From the NCBI GenBank assembly GCA_036346405.1, contig CM070550.1, positions 11,814,115 through 11,878,114 on the forward strand: a stretch of 64,000 bases of DNA, read 5' to 3'. The notes beneath the pieces are model-generated. The model had not been told where the DNA came from. It searched no databases and saw nothing but the letters and a program-made list of their open reading frames with translations. Position numbers and translations under genes: made by a program. The first letter of the stretch is position 1, and each line of letters starts with the position of its first letter. Source of the stretch: Phyllostachys edulis (taxonomy: Eukaryota > Streptophyta > Magnoliopsida > Poales > Poaceae). Shown here one piece after another: positions 10,893-21,320 of this stretch.

Positions 10893-12299
10893 GAGATCCT
10901 AAAGATGAAATCAATTTTTGATTACCTTTAGGCGTTCCATCTTATCCTCTGCGGACAAGACTGTTAGGATTTGAGGAGCCACCACATTGGGTGGCGGGGA
11001 TTTATCACAACCGAGCTTGACTCGAGTATCATTTTTCAATTGTGGGAGATCTGCAGGAGTAAATAAACTTTCAATAGCCAAGCTCAAAATCAATAGAAAG
11101 AGAGCTAAGTTGAAAATTTACTTACCCTTCTCGTAATTTCTGGTCGAGTCTTTTGACCCTGAGTACCTCCATATGGGATGTGCTCGTTTCTTCAGAGGGC
11201 TAATGCGGCGCGTGATGAAATCCTTCACTATGTGCCAACCAGTGAGCCCATCTTCCTTCAAGTCTTTGATGACTAGAATATAAGGGGCGATCTGGCCAAG
11301 ATCCTTGGGAGTCGAATCTCAGGAAGAAATCTTCTCAGCAGCATTCTCAACAAAAGAGAGGTTGTCTTCACTGGTCGTCACCTAGTAGAACCACCTCTTC
11401 TTCCATCTCGACAATGATGACCGGGTGAACATCTGAATGTACTCCTTCGACTTTCCATCGTGGAGCTTCAGACCACAACTACCGGCGACTCCCGCTATTT
11501 TGGTCATCCCGTAGAAATACTAGAATAGCTACAAGTCGACCGAAATCCCCAAGTAGACCTCACACAAGTATACGAACATGCTCAACATCGTGATGGAATT
11601 GGGAACGTGGTTCACAAATTCCACCCCAAAGTGTTCAATTACGAGTGTGAGGAAAGGGTGAGTAGGCAATCAAATGCCACACTCACAGTACGCCTGGAAG
11701 ATGGGAGTCTGTCCAATCTCCTCCGACGGCCAATGTTGCCCAGCAGTCTCAATCCACTTCACAAACTCTTTATTCGGGATCTTCTCGACGGTGACCAAAG
11801 CCTTCATCTTGGCCGCATCCATCTCCGATTCAACCTACTGGGAAGCGGTTCCGGCCATCTTTCTCAAGAAAGGGAGATTTGGATTTGGAAAGATCTCTAG
11901 AGGTCGTACGATTTAGTTGGCGATGGAGAGCGTAAGAGCTTGATGAACAGTTGAAGCGATTTGGGGAAAAGTAAGAACCCTAAGTCTAACCCACTATAAG
12001 TTTTTATAACCGCACGCTTGAGATAAGAGATCGTGGAAACTCAACAGTTGCCACCTCTTCAGGAATCGCTCCAACGGACATATTTGTAAGAGTCGATTTA
12101 GATTCTTTAATTTGTCTGTTCGAGAAAACCGAGTCTGTCTTTACACCTCAAGCAAAATTATCTTCTTGACCAAGTCTATTTCTAGTCAAAGGAAATACCG
12201 GTCGAAAAGCCCTTCCTTCGACCACCGTTCTACGACCACCCTCTGGTCATAAGATTATCTATGGCTCCTTTTCCAAGTAAGTTACTTTCACTTAAATCT

Positions 12300-12310
12300 G
12301 GGGGGCTAGA
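12300..12310 (+). other. Polypurine tract before 3' LTR (A1)
   Basis: GGGGGGCTAGA lies directly before the LTR start TGGCGAGGAT at 12311. The same context appears, reversed, beside the LTR at 53602-54339. This is the expected priming site for plus-strand DNA synthesis. Confidence 0.8.
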
Positions 12311-12417
12311 TGGCGAGGATCTAATAATCCTCATTTTATTCATCTATCTATAATTCTTATTATAGATAGCGATATCTTTACACTTCCCATAATTGTACCC
12401 CTTATCTATAAGATAGA

Positions 12418-12840
12418 AGGTTGTAAGCTTTTCTACGACCATCCCCTGGTTGTAAGTTCCTCTACGACCAGTCCCTAGTCGTAAGCTTTTCTATAACTAT
12501 CCCCTGATCGTAAGTCTTCCTACAATCAGTCTGTGGTAGTAAGCTTTACTACGATTAGTCTGTGGTCGGTCGTATATCCTTCTATGACTAGTCCCTAGTC
12601 GTACGCTTTTCTACGACTATTCCCTGATCGTAAGTCCTCCTACGATCAGTCTGTGGTCGTAAGCTTTACTACGACCACCACCTGGTCGTAAGTCCTTCTA
12701 CGACCAGTCCCTAGTTGTAAGACTTTCTACGACTATCCCCTGATCGTAAGTCCTCCTATGATCAGTCCATGGTCATAAGCTTTACTACGACCACCACTTG
12801 GTCGTAAGTTCTTCTACGACTAGTCTCTAGTCGATGGAGC
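12418..12840. repeat. Long hairpin-unit array inside LTR A1 (~14 units)
   Basis: About fourteen ~30 bp units lie upstream of the TATA-like box. Three arm types are visible: GGTCGTA with TACGACC, AGTCGTA with TACGACT, and GATCGTA with TACGATC (12629-12650). Base changes at the arm ends are matched on both sides. Loops are 7-8 bases (AGTCCTCC, AGCTTTAC and similar). Confidence 0.88.
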
Positions 12841-13077
12841 TTATAGACATGAAGGCCTGGTCGATCAGGGAGGCTTCTACACGATATTTAAAGATATGGG
12901 ATAGTCAATTACGCTGTTATTCACTGGAATAACTGCATAATTAATATCTTTGTCTTGATGATAACCATCGGGTGACGTGGAGACGTTACTACCCCAGCAA
13001 TAATCCCCAGTAACCGCCGCATCACCTGAAGCATTGAGGCACCCTTTGGACTGGAGAAACGGCCGCCACTTCGAGCA

Positions 13078-13087
13078 CTATATAAAG
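13078..13087 (+). promoter_or_regulatory. TATA-like box in LTR A1
   Basis: CTATATAAAG lies about 260 bp before the LTR end. The related LTRs have TATAAAAGG at the same relative place (30656; reversed at about 53871-53878). It is the likely promoter core for the element transcript. Confidence 0.6.
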
Positions 13088-13338
13088 GGTGGAGTCAGCA
13101 GACGAAAAAAGGAAGGAGGAAAAGGAGGAGGAATCAAGAACACAAGACATTAGACTTTGGTCTTTCTCATGATTTGTAACTAGCATACTCAATATAGCCA
13201 TACAGGGGTAGGGTTGTTATTCTCTCTAGAGAAGGCTTGAACCTGTATAAAATCCATGTGTCGTTCTCTCTGCGTGATCAATCTTGGAGACCCCCCGAAT
13301 CAAACAATCATACGTAAGATCGGTTCTAAAATACCGAC

Positions 13339-13624
13339 TGTCGTAATTTTTAATTTACGGTGTTAATTAGTTACAAAATAATTTGTAGTAATTAATTAGT
13401 AAATTAGTGTACATTAATTTGTAGTGTTAGTTTGGTCGTAAAGCGAAATCAAATAATAAAAAATGCACTCACCGAAGAACAGAGGAGCATAATCTAAATA
13501 AGGTAGCTTATCATGTAGCTTATCACCCTAGAAAAACTACTTTGCAATTAAAAAGCTAGCATGTTTAATTTATAGTCTTTTATGGTCATTAGCCACCTTC
13601 TCACTAATATTTCCTCTAGTCCAT
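13339..13624. other. AT-rich flank upstream of the PMD pseudogene
   Basis: The sequence is AT-rich with repeated AATTAGT-like words. It separates the LTR from the PMD reading frame and may hold that gene's former upstream region. I recognise no defined element in it. Confidence 0.5.
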
Positions 13625-16122
13625 GTGTTGCAAGCCATGTCTCTATCGACGCTTCTGGAACACTTCTACGATAAGGACCACCAGTGCAAGCTGTGGATCG
13701 CCACTGACGCGGATGGCCCTCTGCCCCTGGTGCTTCGGGCGGGGAGGGATTACTGGGAGCTGAACAATCGCTACGTCCCGATCCTCCAGGACACTGTCTT
13801 ATTGCCCCTTGTGAGGCTGGTGTTCGTCAGACATCGAATCACCCTAGACGCCAGCCTGCTGTCGGCACTTGTTGACAGGTGGAAGCCCGAGACGCACACC
13901 TTCCACTTTCGGTGGGGTGAGATGACGGTCACCCTGCAGGACGTCTCAATCTTGACCGGTCCCCCGATCCGGGGTGAGCCACTTGTTCTGGGCCCTCCGG
14001 GTGAGGACTGGAAGGCCAAGCTGGAGCAGCGGTTTGGCCAACCTCTCCTGGAGCATGTACGTTGTGTCCCCCAGAGTTGGCTGAGGCAGTTCAGTCAGTG
14101 CCCACAGGGTGCATCTCACGAGGTTGTTAGGACGTACCTCGTTGCTTACCTTCTCCAGCTCTTTGGTTGGGTGCTCTACTAGTGGTACCCCGAGCCTGGC
14201 CATCTGCTATGTGCTCCTACAGCTGTGGAGTTGGGGGCACTTCCCTGTTGGGCGGCCGTCCATCGAGATATTGGTGCACCTGTACCCCGTTCCGCATGAC
14301 TAGATAGACAGGCCCACCATGGGCTTACGGTGGACTGCTGGCCGTCTGCACTGGGTCAACGCAAGACCGGCGAGGTGCTACTCGTTGTACCACAACGAGT
14401 TCGAGTCGTTGCACGAGAGCGACATCATATGGAATCCATGGTATCCACAGTTCGTGTGCACAGTAGCACCGCACGGACTGTCTGTGCAATGCATCCGGGA
14501 TGTTCCACTGTGGACGACGGACTACCACCTGATGTTCGCACATATGGTGGAGCCTTTTGCACTACGGCGCGTAATGTGACAAATTGGTGCGCACTAGGTC
14601 GTGCCCCCCGAATGACAAACCCCTGCCACGAGCCATACACTTGTGAGTCAAACTTCATCCGAGTAATATTTACACTTCTTACGTCTTCTTTTCTAACACC
14701 AATCCTTCCAAAAATGCAGGAGATCGAGGCAAGGTGAGTATACTTAGGACTGGCACCCGGTCCAGCACGAGTGGACTACGACATGGATGAAGAGGGCACA
14801 CTTGGATGTCTTGCGTGCCCCATGTCCGTATGACCCTGGGATGTACGGTGCGTCCATGGAGTGGTACCTGCCACGGACGTATGCAAGACTCACCATTCCT
14901 CCACCGGAGCGCTCGGAGCAGCTAACAGAGGATACACACTAGCAGACCCTCTGCCACATGTATGATCATCACAACGCTTCGCGGCGTGACGACACCATAA
15001 GACACTTACAACCTCTGGTCGTTTCATTGACGATATTTGCACTATTCGTTAATGAATCTGTTCTGTATGTCACTACAGTTGGAGAGGGTGCACAACACCT
15101 TAAGGGCATCGGAGGCTGCCATCCACAACCTAGACACAATGTCAGTGGGATATAAAAAATATTATGAAGTACATCTTGGCGCAGTCGAAGAAGATGATAA
15201 AGAACTTGAGCTGTGGTCGTTCGATAGACGACGTCCTGCGCATCGGGTACCAAGTGGGGGGGGGGTCATGCTCACCTGCTAGGTCACTACGGCCTAGCGA
15301 GTTCAGTCAACGTCGTAGCGTTCCCCGTCGATCATCCACGGCACAGGTCGGCGGGGTGGTAAGTTATGTACAAATCTACGTTCAGTTTTTTGGTTATGCC
15401 TTACGTTCCACTAACATCATGTCGTTCTCCCATCGTAGGTCCATCGGGATGAATCACTTCTGTCGTCCACAACCGGTACATAGACTAGCGCTCCCCCTCG
15501 GTCATCTACATTGCACATCCAGGAGGTACGAGGTTCTCAGTTTACGTCCAGAGTGTTTATTTGTACTAACATCGTTCTGTCTTGCAGCCTTCAGTTGGTC
15601 GTGAGGGTGACGCCCAGTTCAAGTCGACTAATGATGAGGATACGGACTTCTCAGCTCATGCCAGGGAGCAGTACACAACACCACGGGATGGACAATGGCA
15701 GCCAGGGTTTGTAGCGTACATAGAGTAGAGCTCCTCCGGGTTCGCTGCCCCACCATAAGTTCAAGGCCAGAGCTCTTCCAGGTACGTGGGAACCCCGTAC
15801 GTCCAAGGCCAGAGCTTATCTACGCAACCAGAGTTATAGGAATCGTACCTCGGGAGTGAATTTTTCGAGTCCGTCGCTCATGACTTATTCGGAGGTGTCC
15901 CCTAGGTCGGCATGTCTCATTAGGACGAAATGAATGCCTACCAGACTCTGTTGGGCCAGAGTCAGCCTACTGGTCCACCTCCGCCCACTCAACGGTCTCC
16001 GTACCCCCTTCGAACCGATACGCGCTCTCCAGACCGGTGGACGTTTTCCATGGGACATGCTCAACGCAAGACTAGGACGCGTACATAGAGACGACCGCCA
16101 CGAGCAGAGGGTAGTGGCTTAG
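13625..16122 (+). pseudogene. Plant mobile domain (PMD, MAIN-like) pseudogene
   Basis: The first frame (13625-14182; an ATG at 13637 is also possible) contains FHFRWGEMTVTLQDVSILTG, then PIRGEPLVLG and a following LRQF...YLLQLFGW. This order is typical of the plant mobile domain carried by transposon-related and MAIN-like proteins. After a TAG at 14180 the homology continues in other frames (CYSLYHNEFESLHESDIIW near 14380). Likely introns are ~14643-14718 (GTGAGT to ATGCAG), one ending CACTACAG at 15078, 15360-15440 (GTAAGT to CGTAG) and one ending TTGCAG near 15588. The tail contains QLERVHNTLRASEAAIHNLD near 15080 and a proline-rich C-terminus near 15950-16120. Multiple frameshifts make it a pseudogene. 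It could be domesticated-type or carried by a MULE or gypsy element; no terminal repeats settle this. Confidence 0.8.
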
Positions 16123-16126
16123 ACCA

Positions 16127-16229
16127 GTCTTGATAGCAAGGTATTTTCTAGATAAGTAGGGAAAAGTATAGCATATTTGGAATATCCCACAACCTCCTCT
16201 AGACCGGTAATATACCTTGCTGTCAAGAC
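16127..16229. repeat. Short inverted repeat after the PMD pseudogene
   Basis: GTCTTGATAGCAAGGTAT at 16127-16144 is matched by ATACCTTGCTGTCAAGAC at 16212-16229. That is 17 of 18 pairs around a 67-base loop. No target duplication is evident. Confidence 0.7.
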
Positions 16230-16239
16230 ATGTATATCA

Positions 16240-16530
16240 CCAAAATGTAACCCAAGATGTTTATATACAAGCACGTCTCCAGAAAGCAACATATTGTATA
16301 TCGATGTCTCCAGTGGAGTTGCAATGCATCTTTTTTTCTATACATTCCAAGTCACATGAAATCATGAAACCCTAATTTCCGAAACCTAAAATCCAAATTT
16401 CCACGACCTAAATCTTGAATTTTTGAGACAATTCCAGAACACACATAGAATTGTCAAAACAATGCACACTCAAGTCCACCGCGTGAGGGGCCTTAAAAAA
16501 TTCATAATTTTTGGAGCTCATTTTGTACAT
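16240..16530 (+). repeat. Dispersed repeat E, copy 1, left part
   Basis: ATTGTATATCGATGTCTCC, AGTGGAGTTGCAATGCATC and the following TCACATGAAATCATGAAACC match 38405-38510 at high identity. The part after ~16400 (CATAATTTTTGGAGCTCATTTTGTACAT) is also similar to 19690-19760 and, reversed, to 36460-36520. The repeat is broken at 16530 by a solo LTR and resumes at 19612. Confidence 0.7.
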
Positions 16531-19500
16531 TGTCGAACCTGGGAATGAAGGATCACGGATTCTCTGTGTTTCATACACTAGTCCAGGAATAGCTAGTATA
16601 CACAGTCAACAAAAGAGATAGCAAAATCATATCACACATTTATTAATTGATTAACAGAGTTTAATACAGCATTGGGCACAAGGCCAAATATAAAGAAATA
16701 GCGGAAGCAAAATAAATAGTAGGCCACACGATTCGCCATAGGCAATCGTCTGGGAGTGTAGCCTATTCATCCTGATCCTCACCGTCTTGGTAAAATTCTT
16801 TACCTGAATAGATATTATTCAGCAAGAGTGAGCATAACTTCCGTGCTCACAAGTTACACCTAATAACAGAATATAATGCATGCAAGAGTAATCAAATGAG
16901 GTTAATAGGGTTCTTTTGCATAAAGCAGCATTTTCAATTTTAAATACCCATGCTACGTTTCAAGGCACTTTTTAATCTATAGCTAAAATCAATTTTTAAA
17001 TTGTCACTTTTATAGTGGATAACCTCCATAAATGAATGGTGAAGGATACCTTCCTATCACATGGCTAACCGCCCAAGTTTACCACAATGATTTACCATCC
17101 TAAAATCATGTGCTAAATTCATTTTAAAAACAAAACCAAATTCTAACTTGAGTGGCTTTGCTCAGCATGTCCATAACCGTGGACACGGCTATTCGAATAG
17201 TTTCTACTCTATAGAGTGTGTCCAGCTTTACCCACAAGTGATAATCATCTTATAATGTCAGACATGACATGCTTCCGAAGGCGTGCGACTAAGTGACTAT
17301 CATTAGGCTTTTACAATGTTCTACCTCAAAGTTTTCATGCCCGCTAAGGTTTCGCTTCCATTGGGTTAATCGCCCTTCAGGAGCCCCCCCTTGCGCCAAG
17401 TGGGACTACTGTCTAACTAACACCCATACAACAACATGGCACAAATAACAATAAGGTATCACAAATTAATAAGCCTAATCTGTCCCATTCCATACATGTG
17501 GTGGTACGGTGGGACGTAGCAAAATACGCTCGAAGATCGGTCCTTAACTGACTTGGGCAACATTCCATAACCCTGGACTCAATCATAGAAATGAATCGAT
17601 CATGTGCATCGACTTGCACCATACCAACATTCATTATGCCCAAGTCTAAACTATTTTATTTTATTTCATAAGTAAAGGCATTTTCTAAACCTTCCATGGT
17701 AAGACAATACCATAGACTCAATTTAAATCAAATTTGTATACTTTGGCTAAACTCCCCAAATTCAAAACTTTGGTCTAAGCATGATCTAAGAATATAATCT
17801 TTCAAATTTTATTTCATTTTAACTATGGTGACAAGGGAATGATAATTCAACATCAACATTGGCCATACAAAGAAATTAGATTAACTAGGAATTTTAAAAC
17901 AGGAATTTAAAATAACTGAATAGAACTATGCATGCAATAATAATTTAAAACCGAATAAAATAATTTAAAATAATAGGATCAACATGGTCAAAGGTACAAC
18001 TTGCCTTCCTCAAACTCTTCTTCTTCAACTACCTCAAATTCTCCAGATTCGTCGAAATCTATACGTGAAAATAAGCCAAATTCAGATAAGCACAAATAAA
18101 TTCAAATAAATTCTAAATTAAATAATTTTAGTTTATTGGCTAGATATTGATTTTATATGAATTTAGAAATTTGAATCGATGAAATTGGAGTTCGTATGAA
18201 GGAGAACGAACCCTTGGAAGTTTAAACCCTAAAGAATTATCTAAAATTCAATTTCTGGATTTAACCGATTTATTTTTCTAAAGGAAATTCTCTTTATTGC
18301 GCACGTTGATGTCAGCGGCTGAGCAATTGATTTCCGGATGAATTATTTTTCTAAAGAAAACTCTTTGAATCTAAGACATGTGGGCCCAACGTGCAAAGTC
18401 CGAACGGATGGTCCGAACGTTCACATGCAAACTCCGAACGGATGGTCCGAAGGGATACACAGGCTAGCGCACTGCCACGCAAGCGCCGAGTAGGGTTTAG
18501 GGTCTACGTGGCAGTGACGTTGCTGCGATGAGGCTAGGCCATGTCAGCTCGTGACTGGTGGCGCTCCGATGATGAGCTCGCCGACGCTCTGCGCCACGGC
18601 ATGCCTCGTGGATGGTACCAAAATGACCAGCACATCTCACTGAGTTTAGTGCTTACCAAAAAAGTGAGAGGGCATGGCAGAAAGCTCGTCGACGACCAAG
18701 TTTGGTGGCGGTGGTTTTAGGGTTTCGACGAAGATGGTGCTGTGGGGGCAGTGGTGGCACGCGCACGTGGTAGGTGGGATCGAGGCAATGCCGATGGTGA
18801 GGTCGGGGCTGTCGGAGCGTAGTCGACGCCGAGCAATTTCGTGGTGGAAGAAGCTTTGGGCTTTGAGCTTCAACTCCAAATTCCGGCCAACTGAGGGAGA
18901 GACGGGCTACGAGGGTGGTGGCATTGGGATGAGGAGGCCAAAGCGGCATAGGGCGCATGATGACTGAGCGGCATCTCCGACGAGGATTGGGAGAATTAAA
19001 GCGAGGAGGAGAAAAGGGAAACCGAAAACGGGCACGGGATTGATTGTGGTCTTCAATGCGCATGAAATCTTTGGGGAGGTTATGACGATTTCGCTGGGTT
19101 TGGAAGGTCCCAAAGAGCAGCAATGGCAGACAGAAAGGAAAGAGAATAGGGGAAGAAAGGAAACACGACGAAGATGACGTGGGCGCGGTGGGTCCCACAT
19201 GTAAGTGAAAGGGAGAGAAAGGAAAGGGGTGGAGAGGCTGACAAGTGGGCCCCACACGGCAGTGGCATGGTAAGAGGGAACGTTCGGACCTTCCGAACGG
19301 GCATGGTGGGTTTCGGCCGGTCCGAAAGTGTTTTTCCAATTTTGAATTTATTTAGCAATTTATACAATTCAGTTAATTCATTTAGGCTTTAGAAAATAGC
19401 AAATAAAGTCCAAAAATTATGAGAAAATTCACATAAATTCCTAAGTTATTTTGGAATAAAATAGTTCCAACTTATAATTGGTAATTAAATTTGTTAATAA

Positions 19501-19611
19501 TTTATTTTGTCTTTAAAATAATTAGGGAAAAGCTTTTAAAATTTCTTAAAATCCCAAACAAAAATAATTAAATTTTATTTTTAACTGGAAATTGAAAATT
19601 GGGCTGTTACA
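16531..19611 (-). mobile_element. Solo LTR, family B, minus strand, 5 bp TSD TACAT
   Basis: On the plus strand it runs from TGTCGAACCT to GGGCTGTTACA, so in its own direction it starts TGTAACAGCCC and ends with CGACA. TACAT flanks it at 16526-16530 and 19612-19616. It is 3081 bp. The ACACTAGTCCAGGA block near 16577 and the long middle part match the family B LTRs at 3581-7216 and 21321-25641 in reverse. There is no primer site or coding sequence, so it is a solo LTR. The GC-rich part (18400-19300) produces overlapping spurious open frames. Confidence 0.92.
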
Positions 19612-19616
19612 TACAT

Positions 19617-20070
19617 TTACAAATTCATACAAACAGTACACTTAAATGAAATTTTGAGAAAAATTCTAAATCAATAAAATTATGGAAAATTTACATAAGC
19701 AAGCACACTGTGTCGGGAGGCTCCACATAAAATTTCATAATTTTTAAAACTCATTTGATATATTTTAAAATTTGTACAAATTTCAGCCGAACCCTAACTA
19801 CTTGGACACATGGCGGGCTGAGGGCCATTGCCGCACGGCCGCCGTGCGATAATGACTGAAGTGGCAGCGGGGCCAGCGGGGAGAGGATACGTTGCGCCAG
19901 GGGAGGCTTTGTCGCATGGTGGCCATGCGACAACGGTCTGACATGGCGGGCGGGGAGAGGCCACAGCATGGTGGCCATGCAGCAACGATGCTATATATGC
20001 AAATGCGGTTCACGGATGGTCAATACTGCAAATACATCGTGAAAAGGCGCCATATTAGCAAAAAAAAATC
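19617..20070 (+). repeat. Dispersed repeat E, copy 1, right part with hairpins
   Basis: Beyond the solo LTR, an AT-rich stretch is followed by a GC-rich segment. That segment contains ACATGGCGGGC...GAGGCC words shared with 38538-38560. It contains three short perfect inverted repeats: CGCACGG/CCGTGCG (19832-19848), GTCGCATGG/CCATGCGAC (19911-19931) and GCATGG/CCATGC (19966-19980), each with a 3-base loop. Confidence 0.7.
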
Positions 20071-21320
20071 TATTAACAAGGCCGACCAGCCAAATTAAAC
20101 TCTAGTATCAAAAGGCAAATTGCGGAAGCATAGTAAATAAATCCAAAAGGGTCCAGTAGTGTGCCTCATCCCTACCCATGGGCAACCGACAAGGACTAGC
20201 CCTAGGAAGACCCATCACCGTACCCTCTCGTGCCGGGTGCAAAGAACTCGTCGTCGGGAACCGGTTCTTCATCGTACTCTGAACAACAATTTAAGCAAGA
20301 TTGAGTAAAATTTCTACTCAAAAAGATTTGTAGTGTATTGCAACATAATATAAATGCAAGGCTGAACAAGCATATGGCTCTACACTACAAGTTATTTTCA
20401 TCATAACACAAGTTTGATTTGCAATACCGATATGTAGTAGTCTGACAAATAATGAAATAACAAGTATGGAACTTAACAACAGTAAATCGCAACTCTCCTC
20501 GGCTACGATCATTGATTCATGCTCAGCCATAGACATGACACACATGACAACAACACAAAACCATCCCCTCATTTTCCAACAAGACCGTTTTTGCAAAAGA
20601 GAGACTATACCCGATGTGACTGCACTTATCACGCTCATGACCGCGAGCATGACTATTTAAATCGATCTACACTCTATAGAGGTGTACAACTTTACCCACA
20701 ATGTATGAGCTCTCTAGTTTGTTTGGCATCCGTCGACACCACCGCTCACAACATGTTAGTAAGCAGTCTAGAGTTCATAAGAGAGCCTTTATATCACCTA
20801 GTCCTAACCTTACACTAACTCGGTGCATGATAATCCTCACTTCACTCGGGTACTCCCCCAGGTCTTAGTGAGGCATTCACCGTTGTATCGGCAAGCTTTG
20901 GTCCCAATGCCTCGGTGAAGGGAACCCACTCGAGCAAACCTACCTGAATTGCTCGTACTACTGCGGCCTACCAACATGCAAGGCTAGTCCTAGATGACTT
21001 AATTAGCTAAGACCACCCCAGTTCAGCCGTGTGGTTGTATTCGGTCCTTAATCAACCTGGGTGAGTATCTTCCCTTATCTACATGCGAGATACACTTCTC
21101 ACATTTATCAGTCCATAATATAACCCGCCCGTGTCAAAAACTAAGTTTTTTATTTTCATTTTTATTCCAAACTAACAAAGGTAACCCATCTGGTCCAACA
21201 TTTCACAATCTCCCAAATCCGTACACAATTTTTTTTTCAAATGTCCAAATCTAGTGAAAACTAGATCACGTCTAAGCATCTATTTGATATTCGTAATTGG
21301 GACGCCCAATTTGACATTAG
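20071..21320 (-). mobile_element. Family B-like LTR fragment, minus strand
   Basis: TCTCTAGTTTGTTTGGCATC near 20711 and the following CACCGCTCAC...GTAAGCAGTCTAG match the minus-strand LTR at 45291-48233 (near 46020). GCGGAAGCATAGTAAATAAATCC near 20120 matches 16695 in part. Both LTR ends are missing; the right side is cut exactly where the next LTR starts at 21321. The open frames here are by-products of LTR sequence. Confidence 0.75.

Larger units (their letters stand above)
8480..11858 (-). pseudogene. Antisense extra gene (aORF) of Tat-like element A1, multi-exon
   Basis: Read on the minus strand it starts ATGGCCGGAACC at 11858. Exon 1 (11858-11126) encodes a region resembling the 'putative gypsy type transposon' domain (Pfam Transposase_28): AYCECG, then THPFLTLVIEHFGVEFVN, then PNSITML. 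The donor GGTAAGT at ~11125 and the acceptor CTGCAG at 11056-11051 bound intron 1. Exon 2 is 11050-10926, exon 3 is 10632-10016 (MAATEKARAIEAVEAFKPKA, later KKSKKSSLGKVSSRFK) and exon 4 starts at 9932. Charged, coiled-coil-like exons follow (KISRIAKEKDQEIKSWEERY near 9100). It ends SPSSK with TAG at 8480. Several in-frame stops show decay. The same exon borders recur in the copy at 54922-58876. The product is presumed element-encoded; its function is unknown. Confidence 0.8.
1..13338 (+). mobile_element. Family A Tat-like Ty3/gypsy element, 3' half (interrupted)
   Basis: The order on the plus strand is RNase H/integrase linker, integrase, a spacer, an antisense gene, a purine-rich tract and an LTR beginning TGGCGAGGAT. 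An additional antisense gene between pol and the 3' LTR is characteristic of Tat-lineage (Grande/Retand-like) gypsy elements. The 5' half lies left of the window. The integrase is interrupted by a solo LTR of another family at 3581-7216, and that junction is locally amplified. Two related copies occur at 49329-53601 (plus) and 53602-64000 (minus), which allowed the parts to be cross-checked. All coding parts carry stops or frameshifts, so the element is inactive. The lineage call is inference from architecture and motifs. Confidence 0.85.
12311..13338 (+). mobile_element. 3' LTR of element A1 (1028 bp)
   Basis: It begins TGGCGAGGATCTAATAATCC and ends near ACCGAC, where the other copies end ACCGACA. 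A long array of hairpin units (12418-12840) fills its upstream part. A TATA-like CTATATAAAG lies at 13078-13087. The stretch from there to the end (GTAGGGTTGTTATTCTC, GTAAGATCGGTTCTAAAA) matches 30112-30915 and 49329-50114. Its extra length over those copies is mostly more hairpin units. Target duplication cannot be checked because the 5' end is outside the window. Confidence 0.88.

Noticed and set aside
12418..12840. CRISPR-like array
   Set aside because: Repeats and 'spacers' are both degenerate parts of one ~30 bp unit, the context is a plant LTR, and no cas genes exist here.
18653..19339. 228-codon minus-strand frame
   Set aside because: It lies wholly inside a solo LTR bounded by a target duplication; proline/serine-rich by composition, not a gene.
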